Below, piece by piece: positions 25,606 to 34,943 of a stretch of 64,000 nt of DNA (positions are counted from its first letter, which is position 1; every line of letters begins with the position of its first letter). The DNA comes from Desulfosporosinus meridiei DSM 13257. GTDB taxonomy: Bacteria > Bacillota > Desulfitobacteriia > Desulfitobacteriales > Desulfitobacteriaceae. Position numbers and translations under genes: made by a program. The notes beneath the pieces were generated by a model. It saw only the letters and a program-made list of their open reading frames with translations. It was not told the DNA's origin and did no database searches. The DNA is taken from assembly GCF_000231385.2 (NCBI RefSeq), contig NC_018515.1, positions 4,422,501-4,486,500 of the forward strand, written 5' to 3'.

Positions 25606-26526
25606 TTAAGATGCTTTTATTAACTGCTCTTTGTAATAGTTTAAACGCTTGATCAGAGGAGGATAGCCGTCATTAGTCGTGTAAATTCTTTTACGATTAT
25701 AGTAGACTTCTATAAACCTAAAGATCATGCTTTTAACAACATTCATGCTCATGGTTTCTGTTTTGTACTTATAGATTTTCTCTTTCTTTAGTGTAGCAAA
25801 AAACGATTCCATTCTAGCATTATCAAAACATTTCCCGGTATTGCTCATACTTTGGACTGCCTCATACCGGGCCAAAGTTTCTCGGTAAAGTTTACTGGTA
25901 TATTGACTTCCTCTGTCGCTATGAAAGATCATTCCAGTAGCTGGATATTTTTTGACGGCAGATAAGAAGGCATCGACGCAAAGCTCAGCTCTCATGTTAT
26001 CAGCCATTTTAAACCCGACAATGCTTCCGTCAAAACAGTCTAGTATTGCAGCAAGATAGAGCTTTCCGTCAGAAGTTGGGATTTCTGTGATGTCCCCCAG
26101 CCACTTCTGATTAGGTAACGAGGCACTAAAATCTTGTTGAATCAAGTTTTCACTGGCTTGTGCTGATGGATCTGCCTTGGTAATCCCTTTGGCATAGAAC
26201 TTCTTCTTGAGTCTAAGCTTATGCTCTTTGCAAAGTTTCAGGATCAGATAATAGCTTTGGGTGTAATTGTGAAAAAGCTTCAACTCCAAATAAATTCGAT
26301 AGGGTCCATAGTCCGGATTTTCTGCACGAATCTCAAGGATTTTAGCCAAAAGGTCATTATATTTATAGGGGCGATTTTGGAGGCGTAGCCATTTGTAATA
26401 ACCGGCCTCACTAACTTTTAGTACCTTACAAAATTCTTTGATACTATGCTTAGTTGGTTCTTTAATCTTTTGTACCCGTATAAATCTGAATAGTTCTCGT
26501 GCAGCTATCTCTTTTGGCTCTCGGCG
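25606..26526 (-). CDS. IS3-family transposase OrfB (catalytic part, made by -1 frameshift)
   Basis: The frame is open from 26526 to the stop at 25606 (about 306 codons) although the first usable start codon is TTG at 26349; the upstream part (PKEIAARELFRFIRV..., SEAGYYKWL) matches the OrfB N-terminus. The rve DDE core is visible: WLGDITEI, IFHSDRGSQYTS and NARMESFFATLKKE. A T_TTT_TTC heptamer at 26532-26526 in the OrfA frame fits programmed -1 slippage producing an OrfAB fusion. All catalytic residues are present, so the element may be active. Confidence 0.88.
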   Translation of the reverse strand, partial: RREPKEIAARELFRFIRVQKIKEPTKHSIKEFCKVLKVSEAGYYKWLRLQNRPYKYNDLLAKILEIRAENPDYGPYRIYLELKLFHNYTQSYYLILKLCKEHKLRLKKKFYAKGITKADPSAQASENLIQQDFSASLPNQKWLGDITEIPTSDGKLYLAAILDCFDGSIVGFKMADNMRAELCVDAFLSAVKKYPATGMIFHSDRGSQYTSKLYRETLARYEAVQSMSNTGKCFDNARMESFFATLKKEKIYKYKTETMSMNVVKSMIFRFIEVYYNRKRIYTTNDGYPPLIKRLNYYKEQLIKAS

Positions 26527-26792
26527 AAAAAACCTAATGCTTTTTTCAAAATATCGTTAGCTGATTCCAGTTCTTTGATCTTCTTTTCCAATGCAGCTAT
26601 ATCTGCAGTTTTAGGGTCGATACGCGGGTGACCACTACCTACAAAGGCTTGATCGCCATGTTTATTTAATTTGTCGCGCCATGTACGTAATGTCGTTGAA
26701 GGTATGCCTAATTGTCTGGAGGCTTTGGTGGGTCCTAATTCATAGGACAATTTGATAGCTTCTTCTTTAAAGTCATCGTCATAATCTCGCAT
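26505..26792 (-). CDS. IS3-family transposase OrfA (helix-turn-helix)
   Basis: MRDYDDDFKEEAIKLSYELG and the following SRQLGIPSTTLRTWRDKL form the HTH_8 DNA-binding domain, and ELESANDILKKALGFFA is the leucine-zipper end. The ATG at 26792 is preferred (AAAGGATGG upstream); the frame also opens at 26819. The stop at 26505 lies past the slippery site used to reach OrfB. Confidence 0.87.
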   Translation of the reverse strand: MRDYDDDFKEEAIKLSYELGPTKASRQLGIPSTTLRTWRDKLNKHGDQAFVGSGHPRIDPKTADIAALEKKIKELESANDILKKALGFFAESQKR

Positions 26793-26906
26793 CTGGAATA
26801 TCCATCCTTTCACAACCATTCTTTCCAGATTTACGAGTTTTCTGACTCAACTAAAATGATACTGCTCCACTATGCGACCTATGCGACCTAAGCGACCCGA
26901 GCGAAA

Positions 26907-28361
26907 CTACGCTCTGGGCCGCCCCACAAGCATCCCCTTCCCAATGGCATAAATATCATCAATCACCATCTGAAAAGACGGATCCCGCTCCTCATCTCTG
27001 CCCCGCTGGGCTATGCGTTCACGATGAAAATCCTTAATTCTTTCATCAAAGGGAACATTACCAAAGTCTAATAAACGCACCGCACCTGAGGTGTCGCGAG
27101 CCGGGAGGATCTTGCCGGCATTATAGCGGCTAGGTGCAAAGGGTACATCAATGACGCCCGCCTGGAAGGCCCGAACTGTTCCCACAGCAGCATCTCCTTC
27201 TCCCAAATCCAGAACCCGATCAAGAATCGCTCTTGTCTCGGCTAAGATCATTTCCTCTTCCAGAGCTAACTCCGGAGTCATAGGCAGGGTCTGGTCTTTC
27301 AGCATGGTTAAAATTTGCTTCGTAGTGCGAATACCTGCTGCATTGGCTTCTTTGGTGGGAATTCCCAGTGCTTCGTGAGGAGTCTTGACAATAACTTTTG
27401 TAGCCTTACCTAAAGCTGCAGTCACTGCACCCCAGGAAATGACCCCAAAGGCTTTCGCTTCATCCTGGGGAAAACCACCCATCCATTGGTGGAAGACTGT
27501 AGTGATCATTACTTTAGGCAAATTAAGTTTTGCTAAATACTCTTCCGCAAGAACCGGTAATGTATGCAGAGCAGCCACGTCTTGAATGAGGTTACCGCAT
27601 TGTCCGTAGCCGAGGGTCAGACTGCGCACACCTTGAGCCACTGCCAAAATCCCTTCAATGACGGCAACAGCATGGGAAATTGAGGGGGGAACCAGGGTTC
27701 CAGTCAAAGGACCAAAGGGCTCCCGATTGATTTTTACTCCCTGTTCTTCGTAGAGACCAATGAGGCGATCTACATACTGCCAATATTTGATGGTACTTTC
27801 AATGGAAACATCTTTGGAATAGGGAATATTATAGGAAATTCCGCCGCCTTCGTAGTCCGTAAATCCGCCGGCAATAGTAATCTCAGCGAGCAAACGGGCA
27901 TCGGGAGTCCCATGCCGAACCTGAACAGGAACTTGGACACTCTCCACGATCTGCCGACAAGCAGCTACCCCGTGATTGACTGCCGGAAACCCGTTAAGCA
28001 TAGAGCGGCCGATCATGGCACTTTCTTCAATTCCCGCTTGGGCTTCGGTATAACGATTTTGTCGAGTATAAGAATCTATCGTGGAGGGCAGAAAGTCAGC
28101 CCCACCTTCGTCTTGTAAGAAGCGCAGTAATTCTATATGCTCACTAAGCAGGGCTACCCCGGCTCGGGGCTGGGCAAAGGTGAGGCCTTTAGCTTTACCT
28201 TCAGCCAGTTTCTCGGCAAATATCTTACTTTTAGGGAGAGATTTTTGATAGGCAACCGCTTCTTCAAAGGATACGTCCTTACCTGTTGGCCATTGTCCTA
28301 ATACTTCTTGCCTCTGGCGCTGAAACTCTTCAGTGTCCATTTGTCGGACTGTTAGATCCAT
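26907..28361 (-). CDS. glmE: Glutamate mutase epsilon (catalytic) subunit
   Basis: The 484-residue protein starts [20 protein letters not shown] and matches MutE/GlmE throughout, with [36 protein letters not shown] and [15 protein letters not shown]. This TIM-barrel subunit holds the glutamate and, with coenzyme-B12-bound GlmS, rearranges L-glutamate to (2S,3S)-3-methylaspartate by a radical mechanism. AAAGGAGGG precedes the ATG. It follows glmL by 12 bp. The gene ends 37 bp before the IS/repeat block. Confidence 0.97.
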   Translation of the reverse strand: MDLTVRQMDTEEFQRQRQEVLGQWPTGKDVSFEEAVAYQKSLPKSKIFAEKLAEGKAKGLTFAQPRAGVALLSEHIELLRFLQDEGGADFLPSTIDSYTRQNRYTEAQAGIEESAMIGRSMLNGFPAVNHGVAACRQIVESVQVPVQVRHGTPDARLLAEITIAGGFTDYEGGGISYNIPYSKDVSIESTIKYWQYVDRLIGLYEEQGVKINREPFGPLTGTLVPPSISHAVAVIEGILAVAQGVRSLTLGYGQCGNLIQDVAALHTLPVLAEEYLAKLNLPKVMITTVFHQWMGGFPQDEAKAFGVISWGAVTAALGKATKVIVKTPHEALGIPTKEANAAGIRTTKQILTMLKDQTLPMTPELALEEEMILAETRAILDRVLDLGEGDAAVGTVRAFQAGVIDVPFAPSRYNAGKILPARDTSGAVRLLDFGNVPFDERIKDFHRERIAQRGRDEERDPSFQMVIDDIYAIGKGMLVGRPRA

Positions 28362-28373
28362 TAATAAACCCTC

Positions 28374-29753
28374 CTAAAGCTTTACAATATATTTCTTCAT
28401 CATTCTGAGAGCAATCTGAGGTGAAACTTCTCTGAGCAAGCCCATGGCCGCTAAAATATACTCTTTGTCTAAAAAGAAAGCAGGATTTTGGGGTTTCAAA
28501 ATCGTCGGTTCCTGAGTATTAAAGACTGCCCCTTTTAAAATTTCCGCCGGGTCTGGATGATGGAGAAGAACCCCTCCCGTCCCGATAACCACTGTCAAGG
28601 GGGTTAAATCCTTACCATTTTGGATATAGCTTGCACCAAAGGGGGTATAAACCACCTCAATCGTCCCTGCGTGACGATCCACCGCCAGACCCACAGCCAT
28701 TCGACCCATAGCCACATCAAACTTTGCTTCTTCGACCGTTTGAGGAATTCGCCAGGGATTCTCTTTTAACAACTCCAATTGGCCTGAAACTTGTTCCTCC
28801 GTCCAGCCCAAGTAGTCCATTAAACGTCTCCCGGCAATTTCCACCAGAGCCTCTGAACTGTAGCGCATCCCCAGATCCCCTTCGACTGTTCGTTTCACAT
28901 AAGGTTCCGGCAAGCCCTTCAGCATGACACTGGGTTTACTCGGATCTCCTTTGGCCACGGAGTGGACATCTGTGGTAGCCCCCCCTACGTCTACAATCAG
29001 CAGTTCTCCCCAACCCGGTTCAGAACCTTCTCCCTGAGCCAGTAACTCTGCAGCGGAAAGAACCGCTGATGGTGTAGGCATCATAATTCTCTCTAAGTAT
29101 TCTTCGGCCTTATCTAACCCTTTGGCCTTAATAATGTGAGATAAATACACCTCCCGAATGGCTAACCGCGCTGATTCTACGGATAAAACCCCCAAATCCG
29201 GCATCACATTATCTGCTACAACTACAGGATTATGTTGTTTCCTCAGCATTTCCTCAGCTTGTGCTGCGACGACTTTATTTCCTGCAAACACAACAGGGAG
29301 ACTTATAGGTAGACTACTGAGCAGCTCTGCATTTTTAAGGATTACTTCCTTATTTCCGCCGTCGGTTCCACCCGCCAGCAGAAGGATATCCGGCTTAGAA
29401 ACAACAATTCGATCCAAATCCTTTGGGGATAATTCATAACTAAAAACGTCAAGCACGCGAGCTCCGGCACCTAGGGCTGCCCGCCTTGCCGCCTCTGCAG
29501 TGAGTTCCTTAACTAATCCACTGGCAATCATTTTCAATCCACCGGCTGCGCTGCTGCAGGCCAGCTTACGAACAAACTTCCATCCTCCCCTTGGCTCGGG
29601 AATCTGCGCTAAAGCTGCTTTCATGCCTTCCATGATATTTGTTTCTATGGTTGTGCCTGCCCGAGCTGTCCCTACGATGATTTCCGCATCCAGGTCTACA
29701 ACCGTTACCTTGGTATACGTACTGCCAAAATCAATGAGAAGGACTGCTTGCAA
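28374..29753 (-). CDS. glmL: Glutamate mutase repair/activation protein GlmL
   Basis: The 459-residue actin-fold ATPase has LIDFGSTYTKVTVVDLD at the N-terminus, LLAGGTDGGN and LLIVDVGGATTDVHSV. GlmL (MutL) lies between the two mutase subunits in all known clusters and is thought to reactivate the enzyme by exchanging damaged cobalamin. TTG start at 29753 with GGGGGATG. It is 13 bp from glmS. Confidence 0.95.
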   Translation of the reverse strand: MQAVLLIDFGSTYTKVTVVDLDAEIIVGTARAGTTIETNIMEGMKAALAQIPEPRGGWKFVRKLACSSAAGGLKMIASGLVKELTAEAARRAALGAGARVLDVFSYELSPKDLDRIVVSKPDILLLAGGTDGGNKEVILKNAELLSSLPISLPVVFAGNKVVAAQAEEMLRKQHNPVVVADNVMPDLGVLSVESARLAIREVYLSHIIKAKGLDKAEEYLERIMMPTPSAVLSAAELLAQGEGSEPGWGELLIVDVGGATTDVHSVAKGDPSKPSVMLKGLPEPYVKRTVEGDLGMRYSSEALVEIAGRRLMDYLGWTEEQVSGQLELLKENPWRIPQTVEEAKFDVAMGRMAVGLAVDRHAGTIEVVYTPFGASYIQNGKDLTPLTVVIGTGGVLLHHPDPAEILKGAVFNTQEPTILKPQNPAFFLDKEYILAAMGLLREVSPQIALRMMKKYIVKL

Positions 29754-29766
29754 GATCCATCCCCCC

Positions 29767-30186
29767 TTAATTTATCGTCATACCCAAATCCTTACGGAGA
29801 TCTTCAATAGGAAGATCCGGCAGAGTTCCCGGTGGATAAACTCTGTTAAAGCCCATGGCTAAAAACCGTTCTTTAACGGATTCAAACTCCTGTTTCCCAC
29901 AAACTAAATTCCCGCCTACATACATAATGATGTCGCCAATTCCTTTTTCCTGACATTTCTCACGCAAGCCTCGACAATCCATTTCTCCGTGCCCGTATAA
30001 GGAGGAGACTAATATGGCGTCGGCATTAGTTTCTATTGCCGAGTGAATAAACTCCTCTTGAGTTGCCAGCACCCCGATATTAATCACTTTGAAACCGGCT
30101 TGAGTAAAAGCAAAATCTAAAATTCTATTACCCACCGCATGCACATCTGATCCAATAACCCCTAATACCACGGTCTTTTGTTCCAT
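29767..30186 (-). CDS. glmS: Glutamate mutase sigma (cobalamin-binding) subunit
   Basis: The 139-residue protein has the base-off cobalamin motif: [15 protein letters not shown] (DxHxxG, His ligand to cobalt), then [11 protein letters not shown] and YVGGNLVCG. It carries adenosylcobalamin for GlmE. Length is normal. GGGGGGAATT precedes the ATG at 30186. It follows the glutamate racemase by about 40 bp. Confidence 0.97.
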   Translation of the reverse strand: MEQKTVVLGVIGSDVHAVGNRILDFAFTQAGFKVINIGVLATQEEFIHSAIETNADAILVSSLYGHGEMDCRGLREKCQEKGIGDIIMYVGGNLVCGKQEFESVKERFLAMGFNRVYPPGTLPDLPIEDLRKDLGMTIN

Positions 30187-30224
30187 GATTCAATTCCCCC
30201 CGGTCGCTTTCTAAAACCTTTGTA

Positions 30225-31121
30225 CTATTCGCCCAATACTACTTGCTCAACCTGACCAATCGGCTCTTGGAGGAGGGTATTACCTACTTGTCTAAAAAGT
30301 TCGGGATCGCCACTTACGTAATAGCGTACTCGCCAAGGTTTTTTTCCTAAGGCAGGCGGTGATTCAAGGAGTCCCGACCGCTCCCACTCATCCAGATGCT
30401 TGAGTAAATTCTCCAGTTCTTTGACAACAGCCTTGGCCGGATCAACAATGAGTACATCTTCACCTAAAATCTCATTCAGGACAGGCTCAAGAAAGGGATA
30501 ATGTGTGCACCCTAGAATAAGGGTATCTACTCCCGCTGCCTTCAGCGGCGCAAGATAAGTTTTTGCTATCCCTAGGGCTTGTTCCGATTCAGCCAATCCC
30601 GCCTCAATTAAAGGTACAAAGAGAGGACAACCTTGGGCTTTAACTAAGGCAATAGGCTGCTCTCCATGCTGCCAGGATTCACGAAGTGTAGAATCTTTCG
30701 GCAGGGAACCTTTGGCCAGAGCTCGGCTTACTGCACCCGAATAAGCCTTACTGCGGACCGTGGTTTCCGTGGCAATCAGCCCAATCCTTCCGGCTATGGT
30801 TTTTTCTACAGCATAGCGGGCTCCAGGTTCAACCATGCCAATCATCGGTACGTCAAAACGTTCTCTTAGAAAAGGCAGGGCTGTGGCAGAGCTGCTGTTA
30901 CAAGCCACGACAATTACCTCCGCACCTTGGCCGATCAAGAAGGTGACAATTTCCTCGCCGAAACGAATTAACTCCTCCCGGGAACGGTTTCCATAGGGAA
31001 CCCGAGCGGTATCTCCAAAATAGACAATTCTAACATCCAATACTTGCTCTAATATTTCTTTCATCACAGTGAGTCCGCCTACTCCAGAGTCGAAGACACC
31101 GATGATTCGTTGCTTTTTCAA
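30225..31121 (-). CDS. murI: Glutamate racemase
   Basis: The 298-residue protein has GVFDSGVGGLTVMKEIL, YFGDTARVPYG, the catalytic VVACNSSSATA and LILGCTHYPFL cysteines, all the MurI motifs. It interconverts L- and D-glutamate. It usually supplies D-Glu for peptidoglycan, but here a TTG start overlaps the stop of the GntR-type regulator and glmS follows, so it sits inside a glutamate-degrading operon. It may let the cell burn D-glutamate or may be the only racemase; the sequence cannot tell which. Confidence 0.93.
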   Translation of the reverse strand: MKKQRIIGVFDSGVGGLTVMKEILEQVLDVRIVYFGDTARVPYGNRSREELIRFGEEIVTFLIGQGAEVIVVACNSSSATALPFLRERFDVPMIGMVEPGARYAVEKTIAGRIGLIATETTVRSKAYSGAVSRALAKGSLPKDSTLRESWQHGEQPIALVKAQGCPLFVPLIEAGLAESEQALGIAKTYLAPLKAAGVDTLILGCTHYPFLEPVLNEILGEDVLIVDPAKAVVKELENLLKHLDEWERSGLLESPPALGKKPWRVRYYVSGDPELFRQVGNTLLQEPIGQVEQVVLGE

Positions 31122-32071
31122 AATTTTTCCCCCTTTAGTTCCAATAAAGCCCCTCTAAGTAAGTTAAGACTGCCTGCATCCGGCTCAAAATGAAACTCAA
31201 TACATTCCATATTCTCAGGAAGTACTTTTTCAACTCGAAAACGAAGTCGCGGTGCTAAAATTACCGCCCCACATTGAGGTAAGACCTCGCGTAAATTAGT
31301 CTCGTTCGGTTGAATCAGGGTTCTAAAAGCAGGATATATGCCCGCTTGTCTAAGGGCCAACTTTATTTTCTCCGCATATTGGTTGCTTTCACAAACCAGG
31401 GCGAACTCTCGGCCAATACTCAGCTTAGCGATGCGCACTATTGTATCAAGCCTGGGCTGCAGGGAAATCCCCAAAATTGGAATATGCTGTTTCCCTAACA
31501 GGATCTTAACTTCTGCCAGACGGGATACCCCGGTAATAGCCATATCCATTCCGGATATACATTCCTGAGCACGAAGGGATTCTTGAAGTTCGGAAAGCAG
31601 TAATGGGAAGAGATTAACACCGGGACCGAGATTCCAATTGACATCAGCCAATTGTTCAGGATTGCTGACTAAATAGGCCACTTTCATCCGAGATAGCTGA
31701 TCTTTTTTCTCCATACCACGCACATGCACGAAGGAGACAAAATCATCGATACTAAAACCCAGACCCACTGCTTCCTCCATAGCCAAATCTACAATCCGCA
31801 AGACCTTCTCTTTACGACTTTCCTGCTGCATGATCAGGGCAGTATCCTCCACGAAGGTTCCCTTTCCACGGGCTGAGGACAAAACCCCTTCGCCCTCAAG
31901 CTCCTTATAAGCCTGACTGACAGTATTTCGGCTGACAGCGATGCTCTTAGCCAATTCCCGTTCCGGTGGTAATTTTGTCCCCGCAGGCCAAATTCCTTGA
32001 GTTATTCGCCGACGAATCTGCTCTTTAAGCTGGATATAATAGGGCACACCACTTTTTCTATCTAGCTCCAT
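31118..32071 (-). CDS. GntR-family regulator of the glutamate mutase cluster
   Basis: The 317-residue protein has an N-terminal winged helix (YIQLKEQIRRRI, GTKLPPERELA, VSRNTVSQAYKELEGEG, GKGTFV) of YtrA/GntR type. The 230-residue C-terminal part is neither FCD, UTRA nor an aminotransferase domain that I can recognise; it alternates strands and helices and may bind an effector such as glutamate or methylaspartate. ATG at 32071 with AGAAGGTG. It is first in the operon and overlaps murI. A GACTAGTC palindrome at 32155-32162 is a possible operator. Confidence 0.85.
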   Translation of the reverse strand: MELDRKSGVPYYIQLKEQIRRRITQGIWPAGTKLPPERELAKSIAVSRNTVSQAYKELEGEGVLSSARGKGTFVEDTALIMQQESRKEKVLRIVDLAMEEAVGLGFSIDDFVSFVHVRGMEKKDQLSRMKVAYLVSNPEQLADVNWNLGPGVNLFPLLLSELQESLRAQECISGMDMAITGVSRLAEVKILLGKQHIPILGISLQPRLDTIVRIAKLSIGREFALVCESNQYAEKIKLALRQAGIYPAFRTLIQPNETNLREVLPQCGAVILAPRLRFRVEKVLPENMECIEFHFEPDAGSLNLLRGALLELKGEKF

Positions 32072-32154
32072 ATAATCACCTTCTAACCTTGTTACCTTCT
32101 GAATCTTTTCGGCCCCATCTATCCTATGTAGGCGTAATCCTTTTTGGCCCAGTT

Positions 32155-32162
32155 GACTAGTC
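32155..32162. promoter_or_regulatory. Candidate operator of the GntR regulator
   Basis: An 8-bp palindrome GACTAGTC within TTGGACTAGTCAA lies 84 bp upstream of the regulator start, in the only long non-coding stretch ahead of the glm operon. The assignment is positional only. Confidence 0.25.
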
Positions 32163-32258
32163 CAATTAAAGATTTACTTCTCCACTTCCTTATCTATTCC
32201 CTGCTTTATATAAGTATTATCAATAATTATTTTTCTTTATGGATGAAGGACTATCAAA

Positions 32259-32294
32259 AAGAAGAACTCGCCTAGCTGAAGGCAGGTTCTTCTT
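32259..32294 (-). terminator. Terminator of the YcdB/SLH protein gene
   Basis: AAGAAGAACCTGCCT pairs with GGCGAGTTCTTCTT (two mismatches), followed by TTTGAT on the minus strand, separating the surface protein gene at 32422 from the glm operon promoter region. No gene is seen in 32072-32421. Confidence 0.65.
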
Positions 32295-32421
32295 AAGAGG
32301 CTATATGAATTCTTAAAGCAAAAGGACTTGGGCGCTACTTCTAATTTTGATGAACCTATTGTCTGTAAATGTTAAATCATATCATCCTGATATTAGCTGA
32401 TTCTCCATGGGAGTAGACTAT

Positions 32422-34638
32422 CTATCTCAGATAACTCTTCATCTGTCGTCCTACGGTATAGGCATGAACCAGGGCATAGGCGGCTTCTGCTCGGGTTGCC
32501 TTTTGGTTTGGGGAAAAAGTATTTTGGTCAATCTTTATAATCCCCAACCCCCAAGCAAGAGCGATATACCCCATAGAGTCAGGATTAATCACGCTGGCAT
32601 CGGAAAAAGGCACCCCATAAATTCCTTGGACTTGGGCTGATGTTTCCATATTCAGGAGGCGAATCATTACTTTGCATAAATCTTCTCGACTTAATTCCTG
32701 TTCTAGTTTTGCATCCTCAAGCAGCCAGCCCCGCTCTTTGGCGACTTTTAGAACATCTTCATCACCTATAGTCCTATCCCAGTTGCCTGCTTCAGCCGTT
32801 AACATGGCCCGCATGAGAGCACCAGTGGTTATTTTTTCGCCGGGACAAAACTTATCTCCGTATTCTCCAAAGGCTCCGGTCAGACCTAATGTGCTGATTT
32901 CTTTTTCGGCATAAATACCTTCAATATCCGTATAAGTATTGGCTTTAAACCACTGTGCTTGGGGGTTTCCCAGCCAATCCATGGAATTTCCGGTTTTGGC
33001 ATCAAGAAAAACAGGCAGGTCTAGATCATAATTTGAATTTGCTTGATAGACTAAGCGGACTTGCAGTTGACCACCGGGTTCAAAAACCACAGTGTATTTC
33101 AAGGCCAACGGACAGATTTGTAAGAACTGCTCAGCTGCCCGATCAAGAGATAAAACATCAGCAGCTATTGGGAACTCCTGATTAGACCAGTTCATTTCGT
33201 AATTTGTTACTTGCTTGGCTACTGTATCAACTGCCAAGATTATTCCATTACTGGAAACCGGAATCCCATCAACAAGCCTGACATAACTGAACAGCTGAGT
33301 ATTGGGCGGCATTTTGCCGTCATAGGGATTTTCCGCTTCCGGCTTAACCATCTCAAAGTGCTCAGGCTGAATACGCTTGAGAAAGTCTTCGGCAATTCTT
33401 TGGGCATCTCGGCGATTAACGGGTTTAGCTTGGTTCTTAGCACTCAATCCGTAGGACAGATTAAAACTGACCAGATCACCGGTCTGAGCATTGACCCGAG
33501 CACTGAGAAAACGTTGATCTCCCGATTCATAAGAGTCGGTATTCCAATTTAAATCCCAGACCTGCTCATTGGGATTCTGCCAGTCCGGATTTAAGTTTGA
33601 ATTGCGAAGAATGAAGTCCTTGGGAATAGTGACTGCTTTTTTCACAATCTCAACCGCTTCTTTTTGAGTAATTTGATGATCTGAAGGGTTTGAAGAATCT
33701 TGATCCGCTGGGGATACACTGATTGGGGTATTATCTTCAAAGGCTGATATCTTTAACCTTGATTCTGCAATGGATGCTGCCGATAATGAGCTGTCGGTTT
33801 CTGCAGGGATGGTGGTAGAGGCGAAAACTGGTTTATCCAGAGTAAGCGGTTTCCCTGTCAGCGCATCTATGGCTCCCCCGAAATAGTTTTTTGTCAACTG
33901 ATACACAAGAAGAACCTGCTGTTCTTCCTGGGCTTGGGGGTTAAGGATTGGCGGCAAAAAATACTCTAATTCAAGCATTGGCGTTGCGGTAAAAACTTGA
34001 CGAGCTTTTTCCAAGGAAATAATCTTGGAGGCTGAGGGGAAAACAAGATTTTCTGTCCAATTATAATTGTAGCTTATAATTCGACCATCCTCTCCACTGA
34101 CTCTCATGGCGACTCCGTTTTCCGGGAAGGTAATTCCATTCACCATCCGCGTCCACCGATAATTATAGGTGAAGGGTTGAGAGTCGTTAAAGACATAGAC
34201 CTGTTGCTTTTCTTTGGCCAGCTGCATTTCCGGCAAATGATGACCTGCTAATTTAGTCATTAGATCTAATGCAATTTTTGAGGCATCTTCCGAGGACAAG
34301 ACAGGAAGTTTGAAGGACGAGGTTTGACTTTCATTCCATTGATTAATGCTTAGAATTTCTCCGCTGATTGCATCTACCTCTGCCTGAAAGCTTCCGTAGG
34401 GTGCCTGGTCTGAATTCCAGTTTAACGAATAGGTAGTACGGTCGGAATACTCTTTATACTCTGTCGAAAGCTGGGAATAGCTTTCCGGCACCTCAAAATT
34501 ATCTTTGACTAATTGGATGGCTTGCTCAATAGTAATGCCTTGCTTGACATTTCCTAGAGCATTTACCGGATAGGCCACCATATGTAGTAGTAGTATGCAG
34601 ATAACCATCAGGTTTAAAGGCAGGGTTTTCCTTACCAA
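32422..34638 (-). CDS. Secreted YcdB/YcdC-repeat protein with C-terminal SLH domains
   Basis: The 738-residue protein has an N-terminal hydrophobic signal segment, then two copies of a PepSY-like/YcdB unit, each with a 'TIEQAIQLVKDNFEVPESY' or 'ITQKEAVEIVKKAVTIPKD' helix and 'DAISGEILSINQWN' or 'NAQTGDLVSFNLSYG' strands. The last 180 residues contain S-layer-homology motifs (CPGEKITTGALMRAML, FSPNQKATRAEAAYALV) that anchor proteins to the wall. TTG start at 34638, AAAGGG upstream, two stops just before. PepSY-type domains often inhibit proteases; the function here is unknown. Confidence 0.82.
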   Translation of the reverse strand: MVRKTLPLNLMVICILLLHMVAYPVNALGNVKQGITIEQAIQLVKDNFEVPESYSQLSTEYKEYSDRTTYSLNWNSDQAPYGSFQAEVDAISGEILSINQWNESQTSSFKLPVLSSEDASKIALDLMTKLAGHHLPEMQLAKEKQQVYVFNDSQPFTYNYRWTRMVNGITFPENGVAMRVSGEDGRIISYNYNWTENLVFPSASKIISLEKARQVFTATPMLELEYFLPPILNPQAQEEQQVLLVYQLTKNYFGGAIDALTGKPLTLDKPVFASTTIPAETDSSLSAASIAESRLKISAFEDNTPISVSPADQDSSNPSDHQITQKEAVEIVKKAVTIPKDFILRNSNLNPDWQNPNEQVWDLNWNTDSYESGDQRFLSARVNAQTGDLVSFNLSYGLSAKNQAKPVNRRDAQRIAEDFLKRIQPEHFEMVKPEAENPYDGKMPPNTQLFSYVRLVDGIPVSSNGIILAVDTVAKQVTNYEMNWSNQEFPIAADVLSLDRAAEQFLQICPLALKYTVVFEPGGQLQVRLVYQANSNYDLDLPVFLDAKTGNSMDWLGNPQAQWFKANTYTDIEGIYAEKEISTLGLTGAFGEYGDKFCPGEKITTGALMRAMLTAEAGNWDRTIGDEDVLKVAKERGWLLEDAKLEQELSREDLCKVMIRLLNMETSAQVQGIYGVPFSDASVINPDSMGYIALAWGLGIIKIDQNTFSPNQKATRAEAAYALVHAYTVGRQMKSYLR

Positions 34639-34821
34639 ATTTTATCAGCCCTTTCATCTTAATCCCTATATCTAAGGGTCTCTCCGCCGTTGCCTCCTTC
34701 GTATACTTTTTTGAATTACTTCGGCTGTCTTAGTCCACTGAACTATATATTCAATAAATTCCATTAATATCCTTCTCGTAGTCAGGTAGTTCTCTTAAAT
34801 TTATACATATGGAGCTGTCAA

Positions 34822-34868
34822 TAAAAAACAAGCGGTCTCCCCACTTTGTTAGTGAAAGGAAACCGCTT
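34822..34868 (-). terminator. Terminator of the CWB2 protein gene
   Basis: AGCGGTTTCC/GGAGACCGCT stem (one mismatch), followed on the minus strand by TGTTTTTTATT, about 75 bp downstream of the stop at 34944. Confidence 0.8.
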
Positions 34869-34943
34869 TAATGGCTGTAACACGTTGGATTTGGAACAGT
34901 AGTTATTGTATCAGGGGGATTTGCTAAGTTAAAGAATCTTGAT

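Larger units (their letters stand above)
25387..26869 (-). mobile_element. IS3-family insertion sequence (IS150-like), complete
   Basis: The ends form imperfect inverted repeats of about 44 bp beginning TGGA and sharing AAACTCGTAA and TCTGG. The element is flanked by a 3-bp direct repeat CTA (25384-25386 and 26870-26872), as expected for IS3. It encodes OrfA and OrfB in the usual -1 relation. The insertion is inside a short GCGACCTAT tandem array next to a family A repeat, in the gap between glmE and mal. Length 1483 bp. Confidence 0.88.
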
